From NCBI GenBank assembly GCA_009778115.1, contig WRKL01000006.1, positions 1-46,563 of the forward strand: a stretch of 46,563 nt of DNA, written 5' to 3'. Position 1 is the first letter of the stretch. Each line of letters starts with the position of its first letter. Position numbers and translations under genes: made by a program. Below are positions 7,046 through 15,988 of this stretch, piece after piece. The notes under the pieces are model-generated. The model ran no database searches. It was not told the origin of the DNA and was given only the letters and a program-made list of their open reading frames with translations. The DNA is from Oscillospiraceae bacterium. Lineage in GTDB: Bacteria > Bacillota > Clostridia > Oscillospirales > Ruminococcaceae.

Positions 7046-9127
7046 ATGGGCGGAATGTTTGTTTTCAAAAAATTATCCGGGAAAATAACCTTCATCATCG
7101 GAGTAACCGTGGTTATTGTTGCAGGTATGATAGCGGTGTATATGCAGAGCCGCATTATAACCGAAATCGGCAGATATGCGAAAACGGAACTTCAATTGCA
7201 ATCCCGTGAAATATCAGAGAAATCCGCCCTCGCATTTGTTGATGCGATTTATAAAGTAGAAGGATTGAGAAATTTAGCGGAAACATCAATTGATGTGAGG
7301 GAATACAAAAACAACGCGGCAAGATATATAACCGGTTATTTGAATGAAAACATAGGTAGCTTTATCCACGGTATGCTGAACAATTCCGAATACTTATCGG
7401 CCGCGTATCTTTCATTTCATCCTGATTTGTCGGGCGCGCCTTATGTAGGCGAAATTTTTTACACTAAAACCGGAAATGTGATCACATATATGAATGATCC
7501 GCTCCCCTATGAGGACTTTCAGGAATCGGATCCGGATATGCAGTGGTTCTACGGAGCGTATAATTCCGGCGACCCGTACTGGACTCAGGTGTATACGGAT
7601 GAAACGGGGATAATTATGATTAGTTATGTAGTTCCTGTTATTATCGGCGGAGAAAAAGTGGGCGTTGCCGGAGCGGATATACCGATTGACCATATTGAAG
7701 ATTTGTTAAAAAATGTAAAAGTGTATGATACCGGAGTTGTTTTGCTTGAGGATGGTTTTGGTGATTTTATTGAAACTAACGCAATAACCGAACAGCTTGA
7801 AGCGGGCGAAAAAGAAAAATTATCGCGCGCCGCCCGGGAAAGTTCCGGGGAAGTTTTTGAAATGAAACTGGGTAAAAAAACATATATGATCGCTGCGGCC
7901 CCGTTGTCCGGTTTAAGCGGCGGTATGATTTATGCGGCGGCTCCGAAGAATGAAGTCAACGCCGAAGTTACGTCGTCGCTCATCAGGTTTGCGGTCATCT
8001 TTATCGTTTGTTTTATCCTTGTTATATTAATTTCTTACAAAATAGCGAAACCCATTGCCAAGCCGCTGACTGCGCTTTCCTCTTTTTTGAAAAGGGCGGC
8101 ATCTACCGGCGATCTTGTATTGCAGCCCGAAGACAGCCAGGCTATTGATAAGTATTCCCGGCTTAAAGATGAAACCGGGCAGGTGATGGAGGATGCTGCG
8201 GCGTTTGTCCGGCATATTGCGGAAATTGCCGAGGCGTTGGAGGTTATAGCGGCCGGCGATCTGACCCATGAAATGATGACACAATCTGATAAAGACACAA
8301 TGGGAGTTGCGCTTGCGCATTTATTTGAAAACCTCAATAATATATTCGGAGAAATCAAGGCTGCAACCAATCAGGTAGCGGCGGGTTCCAAACAAATTGC
8401 CGACGGTTCGCAATCACTCGCACAGGGGACGACCCAACAAGCCGCCGCTGTGGAGCAGCTTTCTTCATCCATTGCTCATATAGCCCAAAAAACAAAAGAC
8501 AATGCTGAAATGGCCGCGCGTGCCGCCGATTTTGCTGACAGCATCAAAGACAGCGCAGAAAAAGGAAGCCGCCGGATGGATGATATGATGGAAGCGGTAA
8601 AGGACATCAATCAGGCCAGTCAGAATATCGAAAAAGTCATTAAGGTTATTGACGATATAGCGTTTCAAACAAATATCCTGGCACTGAACGCCGCTGTGGA
8701 AGCGGCACGGGCAGGACAGCACGGAAAAGGATTTGCGGTAGTAGCGGAGGAAGTTCGCAACCTGGCTTCCAAAAGCGCGGAAGCGGCCAAGGATACAGGC
8801 AGCTTGATTACAAACTCCATAGAAAAAGCGGATCTGGGTGCCCGTATATCAGGTGAAACAGCCGAAAGTCTTGAAGAAATAGTATCCGGCATCAACGAGA
8901 GCGGTCAAATCGTAGCACAGATTGCGAAATCCTCCGAAGAACAGTCTGCGGAAATCGCACAAATCAACACCGGCATTGATCAAGTAGCGAAAGTGATCCA
9001 GCAAAATTCAGCGACAGCTCAGCAGAGTGCCGCAGCATCCGAGGAAATGAGCGGACAGTCCGGAGTGTTAGAAGACTTGATCATGCAGTTTAAGCTGAAA
9101 GATGTCAAGCCGAAAAATATAGAATAA
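7046..9127 (+). CDS. Methyl-accepting chemotaxis protein
   Basis: Transmembrane chemoreceptor of 693 residues. TM1 is at about 10-30, then a long extracytoplasmic sensor of dCache type (about 35-300, with [11 protein letters not shown] and [20 protein letters not shown] typical of that fold), TM2 near 310-332, a HAMP-type region, and the cytoplasmic signalling domain. The hairpin tip is [20 protein letters not shown] (about 536-555), followed by [16 protein letters not shown], the CheA/CheW contact region. No C-terminal CheR/CheB-tethering pentapeptide is seen. AAAGGG lies seven bases before the ATG. No other chemotaxis gene is in the window, so it is an orphan receptor. dCache ligands are often amino acids or small organic acids, but the ligand is not readable here. 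Confidence 0.95.
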   Translation: MGGMFVFKKLSGKITFIIGVTVVIVAGMIAVYMQSRIITEIGRYAKTELQLQSREISEKSALAFVDAIYKVEGLRNLAETSIDVREYKNNAARYITGYLNENIGSFIHGMLNNSEYLSAAYLSFHPDLSGAPYVGEIFYTKTGNVITYMNDPLPYEDFQESDPDMQWFYGAYNSGDPYWTQVYTDETGIIMISYVVPVIIGGEKVGVAGADIPIDHIEDLLKNVKVYDTGVVLLEDGFGDFIETNAITEQLEAGEKEKLSRAARESSGEVFEMKLGKKTYMIAAAPLSGLSGGMIYAAAPKNEVNAEVTSSLIRFAVIFIVCFILVILISYKIAKPIAKPLTALSSFLKRAASTGDLVLQPEDSQAIDKYSRLKDETGQVMEDAAAFVRHIAEIAEALEVIAAGDLTHEMMTQSDKDTMGVALAHLFENLNNIFGEIKAATNQVAAGSKQIADGSQSLAQGTTQQAAAVEQLSSSIAHIAQKTKDNAEMAARAADFADSIKDSAEKGSRRMDDMMEAVKDINQASQNIEKVIKVIDDIAFQTNILALNAAVEAARAGQHGKGFAVVAEEVRNLASKSAEAAKDTGSLITNSIEKADLGARISGETAESLEEIVSGINESGQIVAQIAKSSEEQSAEIAQINTGIDQVAKVIQQNSATAQQSAAASEEMSGQSGVLEDLIMQFKLKDVKPKNIE

Positions 9128-9155
9128 TGATTTTAAAAAGAAAGACAGGGAAAAA

Positions 9156-9938
9156 ATGAAAAAAATCACGTTATTGGTTTGTATAGTTATGATAGGGTTG
9201 TTCGCATCCACAGGGTGTATCGCTCAAAATACGCAGGCATCCGTGTATAAAATATATAACGAATTTGCGCAGAGCATGAATGATGCAAAAACTTCGGATA
9301 CGGAATTGGACCTGAAAATCAACATGGATGAAGGCGAAAATAACCTTGAGATAGCAACGACGGGAAACATAAAAATTGATATAAGAAACGAGCAAAATAT
9401 AAAAATGCTGATGGACATGAACTTTAAAACGATAAACATGGATATGTCTATGAAGATGTACTTTGAAGACGGTTACGCTTATGTTGACTACAGCGGGCAA
9501 AAGTTCAAAAGCGAAATGCCTTTAGATGCCGCAATGCAGCAAATAAAAGCGAACACCGAAGTTATCATGTTCCCCGAAACGGCTGTTAAAGACTTTGAAA
9601 CATCTAAAATTGACGGGATAACAAAACATTCCTTTACCCTTGAAGCAAATGCGATAAGAGATGCCCTGAAAAGCACTTTGGATAATATTCAAATGCAGGT
9701 AGGGCAGACATTAGACGATTCCAATGTAGAAATGGGCGATATGATCTGTGAAATAGAAATGGGTAAAAACGGTAAAGTTTCGAATTATCGTTCGGTGTTC
9801 AAGCTGAGCGTACAGGCTGAGGAGCAAAATATAAAAATGGATAATGACATAAAAATAAAGATTAATTCTATCGGCGGCGACATTATCATTGACCCGCCCG
9901 CTGATTTGGATCAATACCAGCAGCAGGGAACTATGTAA
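9156..9938 (+). CDS. Secreted lipoprotein, paralogue of the next gene
   Basis: Product of 260 residues with a lipoprotein signal peptide (MKKITLLVCIVMIGLFASTG then Cys21, lipobox STGC). The mature part looks like a beta-rich lipid-carrier-type or DUF6612-like domain rich in N, D, M and K, with repeated short strands such as NIKIDIRNEQNIKM and MDMSMKMYFEDGYAYVDYSGQK. It shares its layout with the lipoprotein at 10061-11014: both start the mature chain with (S/A)(V/A)YK(I/V), have an AK(T/S)xDxxxxL stretch and a TGNIK motif. It follows the chemoreceptor by 28 bp and may be co-transcribed with it. The function is not recognised. Confidence 0.75.
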   Translation: MKKITLLVCIVMIGLFASTGCIAQNTQASVYKIYNEFAQSMNDAKTSDTELDLKINMDEGENNLEIATTGNIKIDIRNEQNIKMLMDMNFKTINMDMSMKMYFEDGYAYVDYSGQKFKSEMPLDAAMQQIKANTEVIMFPETAVKDFETSKIDGITKHSFTLEANAIRDALKSTLDNIQMQVGQTLDDSNVEMGDMICEIEMGKNGKVSNYRSVFKLSVQAEEQNIKMDNDIKIKINSIGGDIIIDPPADLDQYQQQGTM

Positions 9939-10060
9939 CCGGATCCGGATCAATTCGAGCCGGACTTACGGGTTGCTTTAGGTTCAGTGAAAATAAGTTT
10001 TCAAATATAAGCACGGATAAACGCAAATAAATAAAGGCAATAAAATTGAAAGGAATGGGT

Positions 10061-11014
10061 GTGGGTATGAAAAGAACTTCGTTGCGGATAATATTGTTAT
10101 CAGCGATATTAGTATTGTCCGGCTGTGTGCCTGCGAATCAAACCGCGGCATATAAAGTCCACGACACGGTATCTCAGACAAGAGAAAATGCAAAATCCTT
10201 TGATATTGACGTGGAGTTGATGTTAAGGGTAAACGATGAAGAAGAAGATCGGATGACCGGAAACATAAAACATACTGAGGGAGAAGACGGAGGCATACGG
10301 ATGGTTTCGCTTCTTGATTACTCGGCGACCGGTGAAAAAATAAATTTATACTTTAAAGATGATATACTTTATTCCGATTATGATGACGGCGATGGTGAGG
10401 AAATACAAAAATTCAGGGAAGAAGCCGAATTCGATTGGATATATCCGATGTATGGATTTACCATAAACTTTTTGAAGTTCGATAAAAACGATATCGAGGA
10501 AGCGCAGGCTGAGAAAACCGATGAAACGAACAAGTACACGATAAAATTTAAAAGCGGCAGTGTTGAAAAAATCTTAAAAGCGGCGTACAGCGAAGTTTTG
10601 GCTCCCGCTTCCGAAAGCGACGAAGAATACAGTGTGGTTTCAGGAAGTGTTCAGCTTGAAATGGAAACGGACAAACAGGATGTTTTGAAATCTTACCGTG
10701 TGCAGTTTGAATGTGAAGTGGAAGAGCGGTTTGATTCTGAAGATGAAACCGACGACGAAGCCATCGAAGGTGAAGATGAAGGCGAAGGCGAAGAAGAAAA
10801 CGAAGATGAGGAAGAAACGGAAGCGGGCGAAACCGGAGAGGAAACCATAACAACAAAAATCGCGTATGACATAACAATACGAATCAATTCATACGATAAT
10901 ATCAGAGATCTTGAGTCGGAATTTCCACCGGATCTGGAAAAATACGAGGATCCGCCGGAATTTGATTTAGGAGATATTAATTTTGATGAACTGTTTGGGC
11001 CTGAGGAAGAATAG
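10061..11014 (+). CDS. Secreted lipoprotein with acidic segment, paralogue of 9156-9938
   Basis: Lipoprotein with signal peptide MKRTSLRIILLSAILVLSGC (lipobox LSGC). Four in-frame starts are possible: TTG 10046, ATG 10055, GTG 10061 and ATG 10067. GTG 10061 is chosen because AAAGGA lies six bases upstream; ATG 10067 is nearly as good. The mature domain resembles the upstream lipoprotein (YKVHDTVSQ, AKSFDIDVELML, MTGNIK). It is interrupted by an extremely acidic stretch (about residues 230-265, mostly E, D and G) before a C-terminal ITIRINSYD segment like that ending its paralogue. The two genes probably arose by tandem duplication. No function recognised. Confidence 0.72.
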   Translation: MGMKRTSLRIILLSAILVLSGCVPANQTAAYKVHDTVSQTRENAKSFDIDVELMLRVNDEEEDRMTGNIKHTEGEDGGIRMVSLLDYSATGEKINLYFKDDILYSDYDDGDGEEIQKFREEAEFDWIYPMYGFTINFLKFDKNDIEEAQAEKTDETNKYTIKFKSGSVEKILKAAYSEVLAPASESDEEYSVVSGSVQLEMETDKQDVLKSYRVQFECEVEERFDSEDETDDEAIEGEDEGEGEEENEDEEETEAGETGEETITTKIAYDITIRINSYDNIRDLESEFPPDLEKYEDPPEFDLGDINFDELFGPEEE

Positions 11015-11057
11015 TGAATCAATAACAATAAATATAAAGAAAAAGGGAGAAACAAGA

Positions 11058-11459
11058 ATGATTATTAAGGAAAAAGCTGCTTATTTGCAAGGTTTACTGG
11101 ACGGAATGAAAATTGATGAAAATTCCGATCAGGGGAAGATTTTCCGCGCGATAGCGGATATGATCAATGTTGTCGGGGACGAAGTGGAGGAAATGCAGTT
11201 ACAGCTCGATGATCTTTACGATGCGGTAAATGACCTTGAGGATGAGGTTGAAGAATTGCAAGACGATCAAGACGACGATTATTATGATTATCAGCTAACC
11301 TGTCCTAATTGCGGTGAGGACATCAGTGCGGAAGACGATGACGCGGAAGACATGGCTTGTCCCGGCTGCGGTGCAATTTTAGAATTCGGCTTCGATGATG
11401 ATGACGATGATTTTGAAGACGACGACGACGAAGACGATGATGATGAAGAAAAAAAATAA
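11058..11459 (+). CDS. CD1247-like protein: coiled coil plus zinc ribbon, acidic tail
   Basis: Small cytosolic protein of 133 residues. The start at 11058 follows AGGGAGA and gives MIIKEKAAYLQGLLDGM, the conserved N-terminus of the Clostridia CD1247-type family. Residues 20-75 are a heptad-patterned acidic coiled coil (VGDEVEEMQLQLDDLYDAV); then two CPxCG knuckles (CPNCGED and CPGCGAIL) can bind one zinc ion; the last 25 residues are almost only D and E. Role unknown; the family is widespread in Clostridia and the charge suggests contact with basic partners such as ribosomes or polymerase (inference). Confidence 0.8.
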   Translation: MIIKEKAAYLQGLLDGMKIDENSDQGKIFRAIADMINVVGDEVEEMQLQLDDLYDAVNDLEDEVEELQDDQDDDYYDYQLTCPNCGEDISAEDDDAEDMACPGCGAILEFGFDDDDDDFEDDDDEDDDDEEKK

Positions 11460-11487
11460 ATCGTTATTTTTTGCAAATTGAATATTT

Positions 11488-11629
11488 GTTTCGGGGCGGT
11501 AATGAACATTGCTCTAGTCCGCGAAGTCCGACAGTCGTATCCGAAGCGCACAATAAGCGTTTGGTTTTCGGTTTCGGATTGATTCGGTGAGATTCCGGAA
11601 CCGACGGTTAAAGTCCGGATGGGAGAAAC
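11488..11629 (+). ncRNA. FMN riboswitch (RFN element), atypical 5' half
   Basis: The 3' half matches the RFN consensus closely: GGTGAGATTCCGGAACCGAC, then GGTTAAAGTCCGGATGGGAG. P1 can form between GTTTC (11488-11492) and GAAAC (11625-11629). GGGGC and AGTCCGCGAAG of the 5' half are present, but the usual P2 hairpin (AGGGTGAAATTCCC type) between GGGGC and GGCGGT is missing. Instead GCGG and CCGC (P3) enclose an enlarged loop with a GTAAT-GAAC-ATTGC hairpin. The next gene is ribU, the expected target, so binding FMN should lower riboflavin uptake if the aptamer still works. Confidence 0.85.
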
Positions 11630-11657
11630 GGTCACCTACATAAGTTTAGTGTGTTTT

Positions 11658-11685
11658 CGCCCCTGTATGATTTTTTACAGGGGCG
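11658..11685 (+). terminator. Hairpin after the riboswitch (possible expression platform)
   Basis: CGCCCCTGT (11658-11666) pairs perfectly with ACAGGGGCG (11677-11685) around a 10-base loop. It sits 28 bases after the aptamer, where the regulatory terminator of an FMN switch is expected. No T-run follows, so either termination is not intrinsic or the tail was altered when the neighbouring repeat inserted. Confidence 0.5.
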
Positions 11686-11700
11686 AATTAGCGAAAAAAA

Positions 11701-11835
11701 CACAATTGATTTTTCGCCAAATAAGGCAATTTTGACGAGAATATCATAGATATTTAAGGATAAATTAACGCCGTGTGACCGTGTGACGGGAAGTTTTCCG
11801 TTCATACGTTGCGAAATGATTTTCGGGGAGGTCTA
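11701..11835 (+). repeat. MITE-like repeat family A, left-truncated copy
   Basis: Matches the reverse complement of the full copy at 19106-19267 over most of its length (TTTTTCG, AGGCAATTTTGACGAGAATATCAT, GGATAAATTAAC, TTCCGTTCATACGT, GGAGGTCTA), but lacks the first 35 or so bases including one terminal repeat. It carries an extra 8-bp duplication (CGTGTGAC twice, near 11775-11790). It lies between the riboswitch hairpin and ribU. Confidence 0.8.
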
Positions 11836-11916
11836 TTGCGTTTGAAATTTGAAAGCTTCTTTATTTCAAATGGGTTGTGGCCGATTTATAGAAACAGAAA
11901 GGGATAATTATTTATT

Positions 11917-12510
11917 ATGGAAAATTTAACAAAAAAAATAGCGGTTGTCGGTGTAATGGCGGCATTTTCCTCGGTGCTTATGGTTTTAGAATTTTCTTTG
12001 CCGATATTTCCGCGCTTTCTGGAGTTTAACTTTTCGGATTTGCCTGCCCTTATCATCGCGTTTATCTACGGACCCATCCCGGCAGCGGCGATACAGCTTA
12101 TAAAGTGTTCGATTCATCTTTTTTTCACGGAAACCGCTGGAATAGGGGAATTATCAAACTTTTTGATTGGAGCGGTATGGGTAGTTTCCGCGGGATTAAT
12201 TTATATGATGCGGCGCGACAAAACAGGCATATTACTCGGGCTTGCCGGCGGATCGTTGTTTATGGCGGTAACAGGCATATTCACTAACTATTTTATCATA
12301 CTGCCCTTTTATGAAAACGTAGTAGAAATGCCTATGACGGCTATAATTAATATGTGTTCTTTGATCATTCCGTTTGTAAGCACAAAATGGGATGTAGTAT
12401 TAATAAGCATTCTTCCTTTCAATATTTTAAAAGGAATTGTAATATCGTTGATAACATTTATTGTTTATAAGAAAATCGGCCATGTATTAGAAAAATATAA
12501 CTTAAAATAG
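11917..12510 (+). CDS. ribU: Riboflavin transporter RibU, ECF substrate-binding (S) component
   Basis: Integral membrane protein of 197 residues with about six helices; binds riboflavin and works with an ECF energising module encoded elsewhere. Family markers: AVVGVMAAFSSVLMVLEF with the conserved Ala-rich first helix used for docking, the riboflavin-contact region FPRFLEFNFSDLPALI, and AFIYGPIPAAAIQLIKCSIH. Length is typical of RibU. The FMN riboswitch 290 bp upstream supports the assignment independently. The ribosome binding site is probably AGAAAGGGA, about a dozen bases before the ATG. A MITE-like repeat lies in the leader and another 35 bp after the stop. Confidence 0.93.
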   Translation: MENLTKKIAVVGVMAAFSSVLMVLEFSLPIFPRFLEFNFSDLPALIIAFIYGPIPAAAIQLIKCSIHLFFTETAGIGELSNFLIGAVWVVSAGLIYMMRRDKTGILLGLAGGSLFMAVTGIFTNYFIILPFYENVVEMPMTAIINMCSLIIPFVSTKWDVVLISILPFNILKGIVISLITFIVYKKIGHVLEKYNLK

Positions 12511-12544
12511 CTTAAAATAAGCAATGTGTACGAAAGCGCAATAA

Positions 12545-12627
12545 TAGAACTCCTCGAGAATTAAAACGTGATGTATGAACGCAGAGCATAGAGCATAACG
12601 TTGTGAAGTGATTTTCGGGGAGGTCTA
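12545..12627 (+). repeat. MITE-like repeat family A, short internally deleted copy
   Basis: 83 bp bounded by TAGAACTCCTCG on the left and CGGGGAGGTCTA on the right. It keeps both ends (AATTAAAACGTGATGTATGAAC; GTGAAGTGATTTTCGGGG) but lacks the central part found in the full copy. It separates ribU from the glycosyltransferase gene. Confidence 0.78.
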
Positions 12628-12638
12628 ACAATTTTTTA

Positions 12639-13865
12639 TTGGATGTGGTAAAAATTAAAATAACTCGTGTTGAAAGTAAAGCGGTTGGTTTTTTTCAAAA
12701 GAATGCGGATTTAGCGTTTTTCCTGATCATTACCGTTGCCGCACTTGCGATAAGAGCCTGTTTTATCTACTACGAAAGCGAAGATTACAGTAAATTTTTG
12801 GAGCCTTGGGTAGAACTAATAAAAGAGCATGGCGGATTTGCTTCGCTGGGTGTACAGATAACGGATTACAACATACCGTATACTTTATATTTGACAATTA
12901 TTTCCTATCTTCCCGTATCTCCGTTATGGGGGATAAAGGTGCTTTCGATAGTTTTCGACTTTGTTTTAGCGGGCGGCTGTGTTCTTATTGTCTGCTTTTT
13001 CTTTAAAAAGAGCAGCAATAAAATCATTTATGCCGCTCTTTCATTCGCTGTAATTTTGTTGCTGCCGGTTGTTATTATGAATTCCGCCGCTTGGGCTCAG
13101 TGCGATTCGATATATACTGCTTTTATAATTCTTACCCTATATTGTCTGCTAAAAGAAAAATATACTTTAAGCTTTGTTTTTTTTGCCGCCGCAATTTGTT
13201 TTAAGCTACAAGCGGTGTTTTTCTTTCCCGTATTCGTGATTTTATATCTGACCGGCAGAAAATTTTCACTGATGAATCTTTTGATTATCCCGGCTATACT
13301 TGCGGCGGCAGGATTGCCTGCTGCCCTGGCGGGAAGATCTGTAGCAAGTATTGCCGGCATCTATATCAATCAAACAGCTACATACAATCATCTGACAATG
13401 AATTATGCCAATATCTACAACTTTTTGCCCGAATTATATGACCTGCTAAAGCCGGTCGGAATCATGTTCACCTTTGTGTTGCTGGGAGTCATGACTTATT
13501 ATCTTGTACGGAAAAAATATACGCCTCAAAACGTATCGCTTGTGGGTATCTCGCTTTGGGTTGTTTTTACCTGTGTTTTGTTTTTGCCAAAAATACACGA
13601 TAGACATGCGTACATGGCAGATATACTGAGCGTACTATACTTTATAACAAGGAGAGAAAAAATCCTTATTCCCATCGGAATAAATTTTGTTTCTATATGT
13701 TCGTACTTTCCATATTTGTTTGGATATTCGGCGGTGGATTTCAAAATATTGACGGCGATCAACGTTTTTGTTTACATTTATTTCACATATGAGCTTATAA
13801 AAACCCTGCGAACCGAAAACAACCAAATGAACCCGCCAACCGCGGAATCAATTGGCGTTTTTTAA
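12639..13865 (+). CDS. GT-C-fold membrane glycosyltransferase (Gpi18/DUF2029-like)
   Basis: Polytopic membrane protein of 408 residues with about ten to twelve helices. Features of the polyprenyl-phosphate-dependent mannosyltransferase-like superfamily: an acidic first external loop (FIYYESEDYSKFLEPW), NSAAWAQCDSIYTAF (usual form WGQxDS), FKLQAVFFFP (usual K.QA...P) and LPKIHDRHAYMAD near the C-terminus. It would transfer a sugar from a lipid carrier outside the membrane, to an unknown acceptor. The start is TTG 12639 or GTG 12645; the only Shine-Dalgarno-like sequence (GGGGAGG, 12617-12623) is the end of the adjacent repeat and 15 bases away, which is long. Downstream, 13866-14117 is AT-rich with three TTTTCAAC repeats and no gene. 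Confidence 0.75.
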   Translation: MDVVKIKITRVESKAVGFFQKNADLAFFLIITVAALAIRACFIYYESEDYSKFLEPWVELIKEHGGFASLGVQITDYNIPYTLYLTIISYLPVSPLWGIKVLSIVFDFVLAGGCVLIVCFFFKKSSNKIIYAALSFAVILLLPVVIMNSAAWAQCDSIYTAFIILTLYCLLKEKYTLSFVFFAAAICFKLQAVFFFPVFVILYLTGRKFSLMNLLIIPAILAAAGLPAALAGRSVASIAGIYINQTATYNHLTMNYANIYNFLPELYDLLKPVGIMFTFVLLGVMTYYLVRKKYTPQNVSLVGISLWVVFTCVLFLPKIHDRHAYMADILSVLYFITRREKILIPIGINFVSICSYFPYLFGYSAVDFKILTAINVFVYIYFTYELIKTLRTENNQMNPPTAESIGVF

Positions 13866-14117
13866 CATTAATGTAATGAAAAACAACATTATTATGATTT
13901 TTGTGCAGTGCAAGTATACAAAGAGTAACAACTTGTAAAATAACCTAATTGAATTGATTTCAATTTATAAGATAAGCAATTTCGCAGGTTTTCAACGTTT
14001 TCAACATAGTTTTCAACAATAAGACCCGCGAGCTTTCGTTTTATGAAAAATTATATTTAACACCTTGTATAAAAAACCTATTTATGTCAATCCTGATAGA
14101 AAAAGGAATTGGCTAAA

Positions 14118-14384
14118 ATGATAAAAGGTGTGAACAAAAAAATCATCGAAATATCCAATACGGGTAACGGAACTTTTGAAAAGGCGATTTTGATCGTCAA
14201 TCCGGAAAGCGGCGGAATCGGTATGAACGAAATAAACCGCCGCGCTAATAATTACATTTCAAGTTTCGGATTGAAATCCGGGTCAGATAAAAAACCCGGA
14301 GCATTGCTCGTGTTGTTAATTTCCGTAGCATCTATGATGCTGGGTGTGATAGCCGGGATTCTGATGAATGTTTATTTTGGGTAA
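14118..14384 (+). CDS. Small single-pass membrane protein of unknown function
   Basis: 88 residues. ATG 14118 is preferred over TTG 14109 because AAAAGGA (14101-14107) then has a 10-base spacing. An N-terminal soluble part (MIKGVNKKIIEISNTGNGTF, then FEKAILIVNPESG) is followed by one membrane helix near the C-terminus (ALLVLLISVASMMLGVIAGIL). The opening resembles short conserved hypothetical proteins that I associate with Ruminococcaceae-type genomes, but no function is known to me. Its stop codon lies inside an 18-bp tandem duplication. Confidence 0.6.
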   Translation: MIKGVNKKIIEISNTGNGTFEKAILIVNPESGGIGMNEINRRANNYISSFGLKSGSDKKPGALLVLLISVASMMLGVIAGILMNVYFG

Positions 14385-14403
14385 GATGTTTATTTTGGGT
14401 AAT
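14368..14403 (+). repeat. 18-bp tandem duplication spanning a stop codon
   Basis: Two adjacent copies (14368-14385 and 14386-14403) of an 18-base unit beginning ATGTTTATTTTGGG and ending TAAG/TAAT. The first copy holds the last four codons and TAA of the small membrane protein; the second repeats them outside the gene. Confidence 0.85.
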
Positions 14404-14483
14404 AAGAAAAAGAGAAAAGAAATGACCTCGTTGAATGTGAGTTCCGGTTACATCGCTCTTATTCTCCGGGTTCAAGCAGTTCA

Positions 14484-14586
14484 TACTAATCCCACATTAA
14501 AATCATCGTTTCAAACTTCGTTCGTTATTCGTTTTTCTTAAAAAACTACTCACTCGTTTTCAACGGTTTTTAAAATGGGATTAGTA
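14484..14586 (+). repeat. MITE-like repeat family B, copy 1
   Basis: 103 bp bounded by inverted repeats: TACTAATCCCA at the left end and TGGGATTAGTA at the right, each followed inward by A/T-rich sequence (ATTAAAA / TTTTAAAA). Its interior has no coding potential. It ends 12 bases before the CNNM stop codon on the other strand. Confidence 0.65.
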
Positions 14587-14598
14587 TCAGGCAGTATA

Positions 14599-15891
14599 TT
14601 ATTGCTTTCCGCCGTTTTTCTCCGCTGTTTGATTTATCCTGATTGTCACCGAAAGAATTCGGTGTTCTTCCATCTTGTCCACTTTCAAGGACAAATCCTC
14701 AAAGTCAAAACCGTCCCCCTCCAGAGGAATTTTTTCAAACACATCCAAAACCCACGCTCCGATGGTTTGATCCTCCAGCTGAACGGTCGGCGAATATTTC
14801 AAATATTCAAAAGCATCGTCCAGTTTCATGTCGCCGTGTACCCAATAGCTGCCGTTGTCGAGAATTTTTATGTCCTGATGAATTTCGTCATCCTCGTCGT
14901 AAATTTCGCCTACAAGTTCCTCGAGTACATCCTCGAGCGTGACAAGCCCGTCAATTCCGCCGTGCTGATCCGCAACAAGTGCCATATGTGTTTTTTTGCG
15001 CTGGAAATCTTTGAGAAGCTCGGAAATTTTTGCGGCGGGAGGCACAAAATGGGGGGAAGCCATAATTTCCCGGATGGTATAAATATTCCCGTTAAGATAA
15101 TTTGCGAAGAAATCGTTTTGATACAAAATCCCGATAATATTATCCTTGCTTTGTTCATAAACCGGAATTCTTGTATAACGTTCGCCGAGAAAAACATCCT
15201 TTATGTTATCCGCAGTTTCATCAACGGATATCGAAACAATATCTACCCTCGGCGTGATTATGTCACTTACGGTAGTTTCGTCAAAATCCAGCGCGGACTG
15301 CACAAGTTCGCTTTCCTGCTTTTCAAGCACGCCCTCTTCTTTTATTTCTTTTATTATTACTTTTAGCTCTTCTTCGGTGATCGAAGGCCTGTTCCGGGAT
15401 GGGTCTTCTTTATTTTTGCCGTGCGGTGATCTTTGGATTTTCACAAAAAACCATGAAACCGGAGTGAGGGCAATAATAAAAAAACGCAAAAATGCGGTAG
15501 CGGCGAGTGCTGTTTTTTCGGCATGATTTTTTGCATAGTTTTTCGGGAGCACTTCGCCGAATGTTAACAAAACAAAGGTGATAACAACGGTAGAAATCAA
15601 GGCGCCGTTTTCCATAGGCATGGAAATAAAAAGCATAGCTGATAATGTTGCCGCGCTAAGATTGACTATGTTGTTGCAAATGAGTACGGTGGCAAGCAGC
15701 AACTGAAAATTTTCCGCAACTTTTTGTGTTGCCGCCGCAGTTTTGTTCCCCTTTTTTGCAAGATTTTTTATACGGATATGATTCAGGCTGGCAAAAGCTG
15801 TTTCGGATGCAGAAAAAAATGCCGACAGCAATACAAGTGCGATGAGAATCAGCCAATTCCATATATTTGTGTAAAACATAGAATATGCCAT
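14599..15891 (-). CDS. CNNM/CorC-HlyC family membrane protein (DUF21-CBS-CorC)
   Basis: 430 residues. An N-terminal DUF21 (CNNM) membrane domain (about 1-185) has the marker SAFFSASETAFASLNHIRIKN; then EEELKVIIKE and a CBS-domain pair (about 205-330, beginning VSDIITPRVDIVSI), and a C-terminal CorC/HlyC domain (about 340-425, with GSYWVHGDMKLDDAFEYL). Family members are implicated in Mg2+/Co2+ transport or ion homeostasis, and the CBS pair usually senses adenine nucleotides. The 'hemolysin' name used for the family is historical. It lies downstream of glgD in the same direction, but 724 bp separate them, so it is probably an independent unit. Confidence 0.92.
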   Translation of the reverse strand: MAYSMFYTNIWNWLILIALVLLSAFFSASETAFASLNHIRIKNLAKKGNKTAAATQKVAENFQLLLATVLICNNIVNLSAATLSAMLFISMPMENGALISTVVITFVLLTFGEVLPKNYAKNHAEKTALAATAFLRFFIIALTPVSWFFVKIQRSPHGKNKEDPSRNRPSITEEELKVIIKEIKEEGVLEKQESELVQSALDFDETTVSDIITPRVDIVSISVDETADNIKDVFLGERYTRIPVYEQSKDNIIGILYQNDFFANYLNGNIYTIREIMASPHFVPPAAKISELLKDFQRKKTHMALVADQHGGIDGLVTLEDVLEELVGEIYDEDDEIHQDIKILDNGSYWVHGDMKLDDAFEYLKYSPTVQLEDQTIGAWVLDVFEKIPLEGDGFDFEDLSLKVDKMEEHRILSVTIRINQTAEKNGGKQ

Positions 15892-15988
15892 ACACCAAAT
15901 TTGCGTAAAAGCCTAAGCCTTATAAAATTGCAAGACAGACTTAGTGCGCGCCGACTTGGTTCCTTTCTTGAGTGTTTTTCTGTTTTTG

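Noticed and set aside
13990-14025. Three TTTTCAAC repeats that slightly resemble DnaA boxes
   Set aside because: They differ from TTATNCACA at key positions, and no dnaA, dnaN or other origin gene is nearby.
14575-15366. 263-codon plus-strand frame opposite the CNNM gene
   Set aside because: It lies wholly inside a well-supported gene on the other strand and has no recognisable family.
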